A stretch of 64,000 bases of DNA. Origin: Thamnaconus septentrionalis (Eukaryota; Chordata; Actinopteri; Tetraodontiformes; Monacanthidae). This document shows, in pieces, positions 24,001 to 36,900 of this stretch. Each line of letters starts with the position of its first letter. Position 1 is the stretch's first letter. The stretch spans positions 4,922,501-4,986,500 of the forward strand of contig CM020506.1 of NCBI GenBank assembly GCA_009823395.1, given 5' to 3'. Under the pieces are notes generated by a model that worked only from the letters and a program-made list of their open reading frames with translations, was not told where the DNA came from and made no database searches. Made by a program: the position numbers and the translations under genes.

Positions 24001-24914
24001 GAGCTTTCTTAGCACCAGGTTCAGCCTCTTTACTCGCTGATTCTTTCTCCTTTTTCCTTTTCTGGGCTCGCGCCTCCTTCCCAGCTTCTCTCTTTTTTTG
24101 TTTCTCCTCTTCAATCTGTGGGAAAGACACGTTTAAAAATAGAAAACTTCAAATGTTCAGGCAACAGGGTGCATAGGCAGTGGTGTAGTGATACACAAGG
24201 AATGCACACCATATAACCACTAGAAAAGGTCCTGAATTACCGTACAACCACTAGAAGATGTGCAAAGCTACGTGTCAGTATGTCTTTCGGGCACTTTCCC
24301 GTTTAAAAATTTGATTAAGGTTTTATGTTCTGATGAGTTTGTTTGAGAGTGAGCCATTGAGTGAATTCCGACCGACCTGTAGCCTCCTCTGCTCGGCCTC
24401 CCTGAGAACTTCTTCCTTGAAGGGCGCACTGCTGGGCACGCCGGGGTCCTTCTTCACATATTTACTGACCCCCTTCTTCTTCGCCTCTTTTTTAAGCTTT
24501 CTGTTGTGTTCGCGGACCTAAACAAATCATACGTCACTTTTAAGTCATACCACGTTTAAGAGCAAAAAATAATAATGAGGCAGCTACCTCATTGACAATG
24601 GCCTTGTCTGTGAAACTATCGGTGGCGTAGTATAGCCGCTTACCTTTTTCTGTATTTTATACCGTTTGGAACATGACATCCGCTTACTCGCTTTCCTTAA
24701 CTCTGAAAAGAGAGAGCAACGTGGGAAAGTTTAACATGGGTAGCAAGTGCTAAGGGGGCTAAACATGTATGACAACGTGGACAAGAGCTGTGACTTTTTA
24801 TATCACTTGTTTGAAATCCAGACAGATTAAACGAGCGAGACATGTCGTAAGATACGTTATCGTAATTTTAAGTACAGACATAGCAAGACTCGTATACTTA
24901 CTTGGCCGTTTCAT
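21025..24914 (-). CDS. gnl3: Nucleostemin, nucleolar GTPase (G protein nucleolar 3)
   Basis: Fifteen minus-strand exons: 24914-24902, 24702-24644, 24517-24377, 24115-23996, 23905-23825, 23741-23606, 23464-23361, 22921-22771, 22672-22585, 22469-22292, 22189-22047, 21841-21705, 21622-21492, 21284-21215, 21122-21025. All GT-AG and in frame, 549 residues, the human length. Lysine-rich N-terminus starting [15 protein letters not shown] (nucleolar targeting), a basic coiled-coil stretch to about residue 130, then a circularly permuted YlqF/YawG-type GTPase: NKTD (G4) at 181-184 comes before GFPNVGKSS (G1) at 269-277 and DSPG (G3) at 313-316. The acidic tail ends [11 protein letters not shown], matching the conserved end of GNL3 rather than GNL3L. 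Nucleostemin acts in the nucleolus in ribosome production, genome protection and stem-cell proliferation. Two introns host box C/D snoRNAs. Confidence 0.97.
21361..21429 (-). ncRNA. Box C/D snoRNA in gnl3 intron 13 (SNORD19-like copy 1)
   Basis: Minus-strand 69-nt element. Terminal stem CTGGA/TCCAG pairs exactly; box C-like ATGAGGA follows the 5' stem, an internal GTGAAGA (C'-like) lies mid-way, and box D CTGA precedes the 3' stem. It shares ATGAGGACAAAA and GAAGACTTCTAATCCAAC with the copy in intron 11, although the surrounding introns are unrelated. Human GNL3 introns are known to host SNORD19, SNORD19B and SNORD69, which supports the class. The assignment to SNORD19 is from memory; the 13-nt block upstream of box D is the likely rRNA guide. 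Confidence 0.8.
21926..21996 (-). ncRNA. Box C/D snoRNA in gnl3 intron 11 (SNORD19-like copy 2)
   Basis: Minus-strand 71-nt element. Terminal stem TGTGGA/TCCACA is perfect and differs from copy 1 on both sides, so pairing is kept by paired change. Box C-like ATGAGGA, C'-like ATGAAGA and box D CTGA are in the same order and spacing as copy 1, with the same ACTTCTAATCCAACT block before box D. It sits about 70 nt upstream of the 3' splice site of its intron, the usual place for intronic C/D snoRNAs. Confidence 0.82.
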
Positions 24915-25807
24915 TTTGGAGCTGTGTGAAGTGTGCACGCGAGTCCGACGGAGTGAGAACTTCCCCACGTGGATGAGCGACTGACTTCTGCATCACTTCC
25001 GCTTTGTACAGTATGGGTAGCGCCACCTGCTGTCTCGGAGTGCTCAGTGCTTTATTAACGTTTACGTTTACCTAAAATATTCACATAAAACCCCCAGTGA
25101 ACAGAACCCATGCTCAGGTGTGGAAGAGTTGCGAAGATTTAACCATTCTTTTCCATTCAAGGTCAGCATCGAACCTTTACACAGTTTGGTGACTCGAAGT
25201 TTACTAAAAGATGCCTTACAATTTTAGTACAGTAAAGTATGCCTCCACTGTATGAACAGAAAATCGCTTTATACTATTTATAACCATAGACACAAATTTC
25301 AGATAGGCGTCTCAGGGGTTATTCAGCATGGTTTAAAAGCCTACATTGAATATTATATTAATATTAAGATAATAAATAATATCTCTCTGACAGGTTTCAA
25401 TTGTCCAAAAATTGCATTGAAGTCTCTGAAATGAAATAATATCTCATTTGCATAAAAAACCCAAGATATTACTTTTAAAATTACTGTTAGGAGGTAAATA
25501 CAGTTCTCTGAAGTTATTGTAACTTATGTAAAATAGTTTGAGTTTGAATGGCTTGTGTGAAAAATGTGTCACACCTCATCTAAACTGCAGCTAACCATTC
25601 TAGCAAACCAATGCCCAAAAAAGTAACAAAAACCACCCTATATTTTTACGGTGCGGAGGGAAAAGATTGAGACGAGTGATAGGAATGTCTTGGGACAAGA
25701 AGAAGCAGAAGAAGAAACAAGTATGGGTCACGTGACCGAGCCGAGCATCTTTTTTTTTTTTTGGTCCATTTTGGATGATAGCGAGACCCTCCGCGCACCA
25801 CAAGAAA
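24915..25807. promoter_or_regulatory. Divergent promoter region of gnl3 and the zinc-finger gene
   Basis: 893 bp between two divergent start codons. CACTTCCG at 24994-25001 is an ETS-type site about 80 bp upstream of the gnl3 ATG. GGTCACGTGACC at 25726-25737 is a 12-bp perfect palindrome around an E-box; its core GTCACGTGAC equals the CLEAR consensus bound by TFEB/MITF factors and also suits USF. It lies about 70 bp before the zinc-finger ATG. The centre of the interval is AT-rich and unremarkable. Confidence 0.55.
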
Positions 25808-28049
25808 ATGACCAAACTGCAGTTTCTAAACGTCTTCTTGACGGAGCGTCTCATGCTCGCTGCGCAGGAGATTTACAAATCTGTCGAGGACACTATTCTG
25901 GAGTACCAGGAGGAGATAGCGATCCGGGAGCGGGAGAACGACCATTTAAGACGCAGACTGCGAGACGCTGGAATAGAGATATGGCCAGGTTAGCACCCCT
26001 CCCCGCCCCCAAGTGGAAAGCTAATCACACTTTTAATGCCGTTTACTGTATTAAAAGCAGCGCATGTGAGGCGGTAACCGAATTAAAGTGGCTGTGAACA
26101 GAACGAATGATACAACGCTTTAAGGTACTCCACAACGCGCCTACTGTACCCGCAAGCAAGTCGGCGTTAGCAATGTTAGCGGGCTACTTGTAAGTTAGCT
26201 GCTGTTGTGGAGCGCGTAGCACGTTAGCAACCTTTGTTCGTTAGCCAAGCAGCTACTTCATCCTACTAGTTTGCATAGGATAGATTAACGTGAAATGCAT
26301 TATCTTCTTTTGCACATTCACCTTGACGTCACGGTGTATCCTGAGATTAAAAGTGTGCACCTCCTCAAGAATGCATCCCGTTCACCCATGTGTCAGTGCT
26401 TTTGTTGTTGGTCTCCTAAACTTTCTGCTGCCTGTATGCTTGTTTATTAAACAAAATTCGTTTAACACATGGCAAAACTGAATTCAAAGTGAGGTAGGCC
26501 TTAATAATAGTAAGCATCGCTGCAAAAAGTGTCATGCATAGTTGATTGAACTTTCGGTATTTGATGTTTACATGCAGTTTAACAGTGTAAAAATACAGTA
26601 TATCATCTGTCAAAATAAACACTGGGTACAGCGATCTCCCAAGGTCTTTTTTGGCTGTGGTCTGGAAAATGTCTTGTCTTTCTTAACTTTTGTAATGTAA
26701 GGTGAATGAAGAGTTATGTGCCTGTGACCAAAATGTTTGCGCCACATTTGTCAGAAATCACCAATTTTGAAAATCATGGCTGATTTATTTTGAGATGACA
26801 ATTTAACTGACAGCCCATCATAGGTATCTGTGTTGCTTATTGCACTTGTTTAGGCTTTATTTATTTATTTCCTTGATAATATAGGATCAAAACAGTACTT
26901 CATTACATATTGAATGATTTGATGTTAAATGTATTACTATTGATACTGAATGAACACAAATGTAATATTATATCATGCAAAAAGCCTCTACACTGTTTCA
27001 GATTGTAAATAGTATTTTGAAAATAATTATTGTGAAAACACCTAAACTTAAGATGGAATATTGTTCTTCAATACTTTAGTAAATAAACGTTGAATTTTGC
27101 CATGTTCATGTTCTATGATCTCTACTCAGATCGTCCGTCCATGGGCCTTTTGGATGAGGAAGATGGAGAGCATCCACGACGGGAGTGGAGTCCCAGCATG
27201 GGCCACGAAGAGCGCATCCCCATTCAGATTAAGGATAAGAGAGATCTCCGCCCAAACCAAGTAGAGGATCAGCTCCGCAGCCATGGACCCTGTAGCACAA
27301 CGGAGAACATGTTCACACCCCCGCGTGTTGCAAGTGAATTCCCCCAGGAAGGCCCCCACACGTCCAACCTTCCCCAGAGTCAGGGAGTGGAGAACAGGGA
27401 GAGGGACCCTGCATCTCGAGGCCCCTCTCGCCACGTGAAGGTCGAGAGCGGAGGAGGCCATAGAGGCTCGACCTCCTCCAACAGCGGCGCCCAGCCTCTT
27501 GCACCAGTCAACCCAAACTGCTCCAATGAAAACAACATTGACATTATTGGCGTGGAGAACGGAGGACAGATGATTGGTGCCAAGGGAAACGTAGCTGGAG
27601 CCAATAGAGGACAGGCCTCCCATATGCGCACACAAGGGACCAACGCTGTGGACTGCCCGCATCAGAAATCCCCCGTTCAGGGCCACATGTCGTCTTTCAG
27701 CTGCAAGGTCTGCGGCGAGGCGTTCAGTCACGTCGGCCACCTGCACGTGCACGTTCAGGTGCACACGCGGGAGAAGCCGTACCGGTGCGGGGTCTGCGGG
27801 AAGTGCTGCAGCTCGTCGGGAAGGCTGCAGGAGCACCAGCGCAGCCACACGGGGGAAAAGCCGTTCCGCTGCCAGATCTGTGGGAAAGGCTTCACGCAGA
27901 TGGCTCACCTCAAGGTGCACATGAGGATCCACACCGGAGAGAAGCCGTACAGCTGTCCTGTGTGCGGCAAGTGCTTCAGTCGATCTGACAAAATCAAAAG
28001 GCATCTCCAGACCCACAGCCGCGAAGGATCATATTTCTCAGGACAATGA
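25808..28049 (+). CDS. C2H2 zinc-finger protein, teleost two-exon type, four fingers
   Basis: Two exons, 25808-25988 and 27130-28049, joined in phase 1; 366 residues. The N-terminus, MTKLQFLNVFLTERL then AAQEIYKSVEDTILEYQEE, is the short helical domain that starts many teleost C2H2 proteins. The middle (about 61-245) is hydrophilic and disordered. Four C2H2 fingers lie at about residues 258-360 with TGEKP-type linkers: CKVC, CGVC, CQIC and CPVC starts and two His per finger. The first linker is TREKP and the second finger has CCSSSGRL at the DNA-reading helix. Probably a sequence-specific nuclear transcription factor; its target is unknown and the family has many paralogues, so no symbol is given. 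An upstream in-frame ATG at 25775 would add 11 residues but breaks the family pattern. Confidence 0.9.
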
Positions 28050-28937
28050 TGGATTCTTTGACTGTGGAAGGACACCAAGAACTTCAAAAAAGCTAAAACT
28101 GCTGCAGTAGCACAAAACATTTCTCTTTCTCCCCAGGAAGTAGGCATTCAGCAATTCTTAGCAAAGGTTTCTTAACTATTCTAATACTTGTCCACACCTT
28201 AGTCCCTCACTAGACTTTTTATAAGCCAGTTTAGTGCGTCTTACTTTTCTACTTTTCACTGAGTGTTGACTCGAGACTGTGAGCCATTTTTTAGTTTTTC
28301 AATTATCAAGCCTTTCCTTTGTTGTTTAATTAGCACGACAGTCTTCCACTCATGCCTTGAAATTCTGATGCATTAAGAGAACTTCAGTGACCACCTACCA
28401 GCACCACATCCATAAATGTAATTTTTGGTAAAAAAGAAGATAATTAATAGATAAATAAATACATAACAATCACTCGCATGTTGGCTTCAAAGTGGGCTGA
28501 AAAATGGAACCTCTGTCCAATCTGACTGCCATGGAGTTGCTTCTGTGTGGCAGCGAGTGCAAAGAACCTCAAACACAAGCTAATGAAAATGTTCCAGTAG
28601 ATTGTTAGATTACCCACTTTGAGGAGGGAAGCCTGGTTCTTGGCTCTTGGCTTGTTCCAATCTTGATATTAACTTTTCACTCGTTTCAAGTGCTGTAACG
28701 TTGATCCAGAGCTGAATACTGCCATTGCACATTGTTAGTACTCTAAAATGTAGAGGTGTGAGACTGCCACTTGTTTGTAAGATAATGTGAGAACATGTAA
28801 AAGTGCCACTAGTCCCGATCTACCTTACATGTAGGATTTTTATTTTTACTTCAGTGTCTGTTTGTAACCTGCACGAGGACAATAATAGGAGTTCTCTCAC
28901 TGTTGACATGGGCCAAACAGTATTAGCCAAACCTTTG

Positions 28938-28940
<3 letters not shown>

Positions 28941-28988
<48 letters not shown>
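28941..28988 (+). repeat. (CT)n microsatellite in the zinc-finger 3' UTR
   Basis: About 24 CT units without interruption. Confidence 0.97.
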
Positions 28989-28991
<3 letters not shown>

Positions 28992-29554
28992 AGCCACAAA
29001 CCACCTTCATCTGTTTTACTACACGCAAGGTATTTTTAAATATGTCGCCAGTAAGGATTGATTCCCAAAATGGAAAAAAAATGTTTTCCTACTATTCAGT
29101 TCAACTGTCCATGTGTAGCTGACCCCAGAACAGCAGATCTTACAAAACGCATCTTCTCTCTCAGGACTAAGACTGAACGCAGAACTCGAGAAGCCACCAG
29201 AAATATTTACCCACAGAAGAACTTTGATAAAAGTCTGATGTTGATCTGATCTGATTGGATTTGAATGGTTTTCTCCCTGGGATTTGACTGTGCAGGAATT
29301 AGCAATAAATTATTATGAAAACTATTGGTCTCCCAGAGCCCCCCTCAAAATGAAACAAGTGAAGCGTTTATATTGTATTGGAGCTCAGTTGTTTTCTCCT
29401 GTAACTGTGCGACGAATGCAGCCATAGATGAAAACAGAAGTTCCTCACAGCCGAGCAGCTGCCCCCCAACTCACTGTCTTCTGTACGCACGACACACACA
29501 CACACCCACACTATTGTACAGTGTTGTATCATTGCATATTAAATGTTATTTTTT

Positions 29555-29560
29555 AATAAA
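29555..29560 (+). terminator. Polyadenylation signal of the zinc-finger gene
   Basis: AATAAA about 1.5 kb after the stop. The intervening sequence has no coding exon and is read as 3' UTR. Confidence 0.55.
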
Positions 29561-32500
29561 GTAGTCCTTGAGTATACCTTTTAATGGCTGTTTTAACAAG
29601 TCTTGACTTTGTTGGCACTTTTAAACTGTTGATGTGGGTGTTCTCTGTCCTTGGCATTATTCTCAGAATTGCAAGTGCTTTTGACTTTCCAGTTAACATT
29701 ATAATAATTGAGGTATGTGCCTATTCTTGGTTTGTTTGGACTTAAAAAAAAAAAGCTGGTCAAGGACTATTAAGTCCTCTGGTGAATGAATCACAATTTT
29801 ATTCTGTATTACCAAACACTTAACAATAGGGGGCGCTCGTTCCCCTTAAATGTATTCCCCCAAATGTCTATGGCTTACTTACCACCTTCCAGGGTTATTT
29901 CATAATGTGACAAATAAGGGCTGTGCTGTACAACTGAATTGAGTCATCACCTAAAGAACATCTGCACGTTTCAGAAACGAGGAAATGAAAAGGGAAATTT
30001 GCGTCTGTTTTTGCTGTGAGGTCCTAAATCTCTCAGAGGGGATCATGGAGGTTTAGCTCTGACCAGTAGAATGGACAGATGAAGGAGATGATGTTCTGTG
30101 TTACAGTCTGTCAGTCCACTTTGTGAAAGGCCGTCCGCAGTAATACGTTTATTGTACAGAGGCAAATACATCAGAGCCCTGCAGCCAGAGAAGGCTCCTC
30201 CCTTCAGACATACAGATGCAATTGTTATTCAGTCAGACCCAGCGCCGGCTCCCACCGAGGCAAATAAATCATCTCAGCAATGTCATCAATCTTCGCAAGC
30301 TCTTTAGCATTTTAAAATAAAAGTGCTCTTTGGTTTTCTTTTATGCCTCATTTGTGGCAAATATGTATTCAAGGCAAGAACAAACTCTCTAATAATGGCA
30401 TACAAATAGGCTTCAAGCCAAAAGTAAAGCCAGGATAAGTGAAAAGATGTGGCTTGGGATGGTTTAATTGGTGCACTCTGGCCCCATCGGTTGGATGTTG
30501 GCTGAGGCAGCGTCAGAGGAAGCAGCTTTACATCAGAAGTAGATAGTTCATCATCTCTACGTTCGTAAATAGATTGTTGGATCGATTCCTGAGTCACTGA
30601 TGTAGAAAATTGAGTTGTGCAGCATACATTTCCCCCTCAGAGCTAAAAACTTATTCCAAGAAGTAAAACATAAAATGGAAGAAGGGAAATACGGCTGATT
30701 TAGTGGGGAAATTAAGGTGGAAGAAGATGCTTTATTTATCATACATACACAGAAATGTGCAGCATCACCAGTACAACTGACCAGATATTAGCCCTATACT
30801 TCATATTTTAATTGATTGTCATTGATTTTGATGGATGCTTCTTAGTCAGCCATGTTGTAAAACACAGGACACTGGGTACGAGGAGGAAGTCAGTGGGTGG
30901 GATTTAAACTTTAGTGTGAGACCTTGTCAGTTCGTAACATAGAGATTCAAGTCTTCCAATCTCACATCTCATCAGTCCAGGATGTGCTGCGTTATCAGCA
31001 GTTTACATAAGCACTTGCTCTTAACTGCTACCAAATTAAAGATTTGTTTCAGTGGTCAAACTTCGGCAGCAGTTTGTCATTCAGCTGAGGAGGATCTTCA
31101 CCATCTGTTCTTTGTGGCATGAGTATCTTGTGTTTCTGATTAGAGTTAAAATGTTTAAAATGAATCCCAGTGTGATATATATGTTATGTCTTAATGCAGG
31201 ATGGTAAGAAAGTCACGCAATGACCAATAAATGACCAATAATAGTTTATTGGTCATTGATGATTGGTCATTGACGATTTGTGTAGATGACAAGGATACAT
31301 TTTGTGAAGAATATATCCCCATTAGAACTCTCTCATAATCTGCCTACATTCCACATCCCGCTGGATCATGTCAATCTTGGCTATTTGCTGCACAGAACAC
31401 ATGTCCATGCTACCTTGTTTATGCATTTCACCAACCCAGTCAAGGTGAAATTTGTGTAGGGTAACTTCAAAACTCTGGCTTAACCCCCGATGCGTGTTTT
31501 GATCAATCGCCGTTCCCTCAAAACAGCCGAGGCATCATTATTTCATGACTTTGGGGCTTTTCCGACTGCTGACGATTGATTGAGTGGTTTGCTGAAAGCG
31601 CTCCCCGGGGTTCTTCTCCAAGGACTGATTTATCTCAAGTTTCTCCTGTCAAGATGGCAGCTGTTAGCGGCACGAGGCTGGCATGAATGAGATTTGTGGT
31701 CTGTGGCTGCACGTAGGGTGGAAGAGGACGTCCGAGACAGACATAACCCGAGGGTTCTTTAAAATGATGCAATGTGGCCAACCAAGAAATCTCACAGGAG
31801 TAAATAGAAGAATCTGCCTGCAGTCAAATAGACCCGTTTGAGCCACGGAAAAAGTTACTCATAGCCTTACAAAGCAAAAAGACACCACGGGTGAAAGATC
31901 TTCGCAGCTTCAGGACAGAAAGAAATGCAAAAAATATCCTCTTCTCATATTATGTTTCTGTTCTTGGAAGTAGCTTCAATTATTTTGCCTCTGCTCTCGT
32001 TTGTTCTTGAACCTTTCTGGCGGCAAGGGAGCTCAATTCATCGATGCAATGAAGGAAACACTTGATGTTGCCCTGCAGGCAGCCAATCCACGGCTTTCCA
32101 GATAAGCAATGTTTGCGAGCCATCTGCTGCGGTTTCTGCTTAAGTCTGTGTAGCCCGTAAAAACTTCATTACAACACACACAGTTAATTTTTCATTCTAT
32201 CTGCATTTGGTTCTGGTTAAATAAAGGTGAAAAAAGAAAGATGTCCGCCACTGTCCAGTTTTCCCGAGAAGCAGTGTACCGTGGGTACAATCGGCACACC
32301 GCCATATTGTCAGTCCAGCATCCAGTTCTTGTAATACATCCATGGTCAATACTAGTAAAGAGATGAGCATGGATGTTGCAGTAGTGGCGCCTTTATCACA
32401 ACTTCACATTGAATGAAGAGCTGAGAAACGCTACTGAAGGCTTTTCTCTGTGCACAGCAGCCTGTGAATGACTGCAAGTGTAATCATTTGGTAACAAGCT

Positions 32501-33100
32501 TTCTGCTGCAGCTTCACACTCATCTCAAATTCACGGGAGTGCTATCAATCTTCATCGACTGTTGGCAAGAAGCAATATAACCGTGTTTATCCGGCGTCTT
32601 AATTATCCGCTAAATCAATGTTCTTGTGGAATACTGACAATCCTCTCTTCACAATAGTCCAGAGAATTTGGTTGCAAATGTTTATTCGCAGCAAGTTGTT
32701 TCGCTCGGCTTTTGGCTTCCTCCTGACAGTTCCCATAGCAGATGCTTCAGAGCCTCCTTGAAAATGTCAGTCAAAACAGAATGGAGTGATTCGCAATTTA
32801 ATACAAGACCAAGTAATAGTACCATTCATACACACTTGCATACTGCTCCTGTTCTCAGTAATTTTGACTGGCCTTGCAACAGAGGAGGTTTTATCAGACC
32901 CAAATTAATGGAAGAGCTAAAGCATGACTGGCTCTTTTTCTTCCTCCAACAGGATCAGGCAAGAATTAAGTTGAGTGGATCACAGTCATCAGTTGCTGAT
33001 GGATGATTTGTGCACCATTAATAGGTGTCACGTTGCAAGCCTGCGGATGGAAAGGTCGTCCAATCTGTTCCAAGATTCTATGATTTTTTTTTCCTTCAAA
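29561..33100. other. Non-coding, gene-poor stretch
   Basis: No recognisable exon on either strand. An imperfect inverted repeat at 31218-31271 is listed separately. Confidence 0.5.
31218..31271. repeat. Inverted repeat built from ATGACCAAT units
   Basis: CAATGACCAAT and ATGACCAATAA on the left are mirrored by TTATTGGTCAT and ATTGGTCATTG on the right, around a short centre near 31244. The arms are about 24 nt with a small asymmetry. The unit includes CCAAT/ATTGG boxes. Confidence 0.7.
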
Positions 33101-33924
33101 GGCCATCCATCCATCCATCCATCCATCCATCCATCCATCCAGTCACTCAAGGGTCAGGGATGTACTATTGCTGCACTGAGCCCTAGGCCAACCTTGGGGT
33201 GTTTGCACAGATAGATGTGCACCTCTAACACAACAGAGTCCTGGCATCCCAGAGACATCCTGATCGGATGAACAAACCTTCACAACAGAGCTCCTTTACG
33301 TCAAGAATAAATTCACTGTCCATAGGAACTTCATCTCAGCTACTTCTATTCACACCTTTGTCCTTTTTGTCACTACGTAGAGCCCCTGTTTTCACCAGGG
33401 GGAAAGCGTTTATCTCAGATATAGATGCTAGCCTCAGATTCCAGATTTGAAATCTTTCTCATCCATCAGTTGGTTTTAATTGACTTTTTAAGCCGGTCAG
33501 CAGATCCACAGAAGAAAACCAGGAAGAAGCAAACTCTAGGAGTAATCTTCATCTGATTTATGACACTGAGTTCTATTTCCATTCACACTCAACAAACCGC
33601 ATCATCTGCAAAAAAGCGTAGATTGCGTATTGCAACCCTGCAGCTGAGAGTCAACCTTGAGATCCTGTCTATGGAAGACAGAGGACAGCCTTGGCAGAGT
33701 CCAACACCCACAGAAGAAGACTCCATTTTAAAGCCCTGCTCATTGAACTTTGATGTCTCTGGGCTGTTTCTCCGATGGACACGTAAATAAAATCCAACAG
33801 ATTTGAGAAAAGTCACACCTGAAGTCCAGGTCACCGCTGCTCTGAACATTAACGCTAACGTTATACTGTGAGGCGTCCATGATTTAGAATCCAAGTGCAG
33901 TTTGGCCTCTGTCCACTCACCCAC
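33101..33924 (-). mobile_element. Degenerate LINE remnant (reverse-transcriptase fragment) with GGAT tail
   Basis: Minus-strand frame 33924-33589 contains VGVGLCQGCPLSS and FFADDAV, the finger/palm motifs of LINE reverse transcriptase (usual forms GLRQGCPLSP and LLFADDVV). Left of it, in minus-strand order, lies diverged sequence ending in a (GGAT)n run at 33103-33140, like the GATG-type 3' tails of Rex-type fish LINEs. The domain is internally deleted, with little between the two motifs, so it is non-functional. Confidence 0.6.
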
Positions 33925-36900
33925 TTACCTCTGCTCCTCTTCATCATTTTCTGGTTACCTTAATCTTTATCCTTTTCTCCTCACTTGGTTTCTGATTTGT
34001 CTCCTCCTACCATCTGCACTCTCATTCCTTCCCGCCCTCCTCCATCCTCATCCATCACTGCCTTGACCACTTTCACTGTCCGCTGCTGCACTCTCTTGGC
34101 CCTGACACTATATTTCACAGCGGCCTCAATGTTAATGTCGTCCTACGTGCTTGTGCACTTTCAGAAGCTGTAATTCACTGCAATCTCTGGTACCGTGGTC
34201 CAGGCCCACAGGGGATCCTGCATGTTTTCCCACCTATAGTACAGTCACTGATCACTTTTAAGGGGCTAAATAAATCACATCGGGTTCTGGGCTTTAATGT
34301 GACTGTGTGCGAAAGAAAGGTGGGCAAGAGTAAGTATTTGATTGTAGATGTACTGCAGATCCGTTTGATAAACAGATGAAACACTAAAAGCATAGCTGGC
34401 TGGATCCAGAGACAGTGTGTCAAAGTCAAACTCTCTGAACAGGCTCGTTGAGCGTTCTATGTTTCCCTTTGCTCTAATAGGGAAGATAGAAAGTCTATGA
34501 CACAGGACAAAATAAGATTACATAGACAACTGAGTCCGTTAATGTGTGCGAATATGACTGAGAGATGCTATATGGTGAATTCACGCTCAAATATGCCAGC
34601 AGTGTTGCATTAACAGGCGAACGCAAAGTCTAAGTTTAATGGAACTACCTTCAGGAGACGCATTATGCTGAAATTAGATGTAATAGTGTACTGAAGTTTA
34701 TTCATTACAACCCTGAGTTTATTAAAAACGGCTTCTCATTATTCGTTTGCAACCCTGTTTCTTAATGTACACGTATAAACGGGATAAAAATAGAAAACCT
34801 TGCCTGTCATTGTGAGAGGTTGAATATGTATCCTCTGCAGACATGAGAGAGTGGTGCCTTATCAGACTGTACGTGTAAAGAATAAATGTGGGAAGAGAGA
34901 GAGAGAGAAGAAAGCAAACAAAAAAGTGTAAATGTGCTTTACTGCATGTTGATTTTAATAGACTAACCAACCAAGACTGCCTAATCAGACCCAGAACACC
35001 TGGGTCGCTGCATTTTATGTGTAGTGTTTTTTTTCTGCAAGGCTCTACATTTTCGGCAGTAATTTTGCAGATGGCTGCTCCAGCGCCTGTCTTTCCATAT
35101 CCTGTCTGCTTATCTGCATCGGCTGTGAATAATCTGCTCATCAGCATAACCTGAAGCAGCAGAGCATTAATGCAACTCTGAATTCTTGCTCTTGTGCCCA
35201 AACCTGGAGGCCTCCTGACCAGCTCTGTGCATGATCTGTCCCATTCACCCTCCTCTGCAGCTCTGCCAGCATCACCCGGCACAGCTAGGAGACTGCAGCA
35301 AGCAATCTGTAATAGTTCTTTACTGAACGTCACCTTGTCCTCGCCTGAACCTGCTATTATCTCCGAGCTAGAGGCACTTTACAGGAGAGACAGCAGCCGC
35401 TTGAGGAGATGGATTAACCTGCAGGATTGTTTAGAGGAATCACCCTAATGATACCTAAAGCGTTCACACCTCACGTCCTCAGCAGCTGAATCATCCTGTG
35501 CGGAGTGCAACAGTAAGAGAGACTCCAGTGAGGCGACCTTTACCAGGGTCCAGAGTTTTGTTGTTCCTGCTTGGTCATTCTGTCATTTGTTAATGGTGTC
35601 AAAGCAAATGGGAGGGCGGGAAGGTCTCGGTTCATTGAGCCCAGAGTTTAGTGGGCCTCATTAGAGTCGAGGCTTCATAATGGAGGATGCTCACTAACAA
35701 CCTGATGCTCTGACCGTAGCTGGGCCGTGAGTTCAGAGCGGACATGCTTTCCACTGCTGAAAGAATCACCTGGAAAATCAATAACTTTGAAGAACCAAAG
35801 CATCAAATGAAGAGGCCTCGCTGCAGGAGTCAACGACTGCACTCTGTCTTCAACAACCAAAATATAATGACATAATATTGCATATCCTCCCTTAAGGAGG
35901 TTTATAATGAGGCTACAAAGGATCCTGAATGCAAAGGTTTGGCTGAGAAACAGATAACATGAGTGTTAAAGGTAATCATGTCTGCAGGCTGTCAAATGAG
36001 TATTTTATTTATTTAGCTGATTTAGCTGCATCTAATGGCGATAAAACACATTGCAGACAATGTGTAACGCTGACACTTGTTTTTTGTGTGTAAGGAATCT
36101 GAGACACACTTTGTTGCGTGCAGTTTTGTACAAGCAACGCTTGAACAGATTTATGGAATGAATGCATGTCGTAAAAAATATGTAATCAGCTGACCACTAC
36201 ACACAAATCACTACACATCAGCCTCAGAGTTTTCCCAGAGGGACTCTCATTGCTGTGATGGATCTATCACAACATCAGAAGTGGGAGCTGAGGTATAGAA
36301 GTCTATGGAGGTCTGCACTGTGCTCCTCAGAGAGGGCCACTCTGTCACGGCTGTGAGTTTCTGCATGGATAGCCACACTCTTTTCCTTTCCAGTCACTGA
36401 AACAAGTGTCAGCACACCAGCCATCAGCATGACAGCAGTAAGGCTGCTGGCGCCCCGTGGCTGACATTTTGGCTTTTCTTTTTCCTGGGAATAATTCGCC
36501 AACCTCCCTTTCATGTGGCTAAGAAAATAGGAGAGCAAATGCAAAAGGAAAAAGAGCGGCCTTGTTCTTAATTGGGAACAAAAGACACTCTTTTATTTTA
36601 ACATATTTACTCATTTTATTCCAACGTTCACTTTTTTACTTTCATCTTTTTCAGGTGAAAGTAAAAAAAAAGCCAAACAAAGACATGAGATTCATTGAAT
36701 GTCTTCATCCATTCTAACCTTTCAGATACAAAATATAAATCGACTGGGTTAGCATGAGCGGCAAATTGAAATTGATGCCGAAACCTCTGGAGAACTGACA
36801 TTTTATTTTGTATCCCAGACACACAACCTGTGAAGAGGGCACCACTTGCATCACTGAAAGGTAAAGTTATATTAAGAAAATTTCAGCAAATATTAGTGAT

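Noticed and set aside
27126..28016. Long minus-strand frame (296 codons) opposite the zinc-finger exon
   Set aside because: Mirror of the C2H2 coding exon; no domain and no splice support.
28803..29039. Plus-strand frame with a long Leu-Ser repeat
   Set aside because: Translation of the (CT)n microsatellite.
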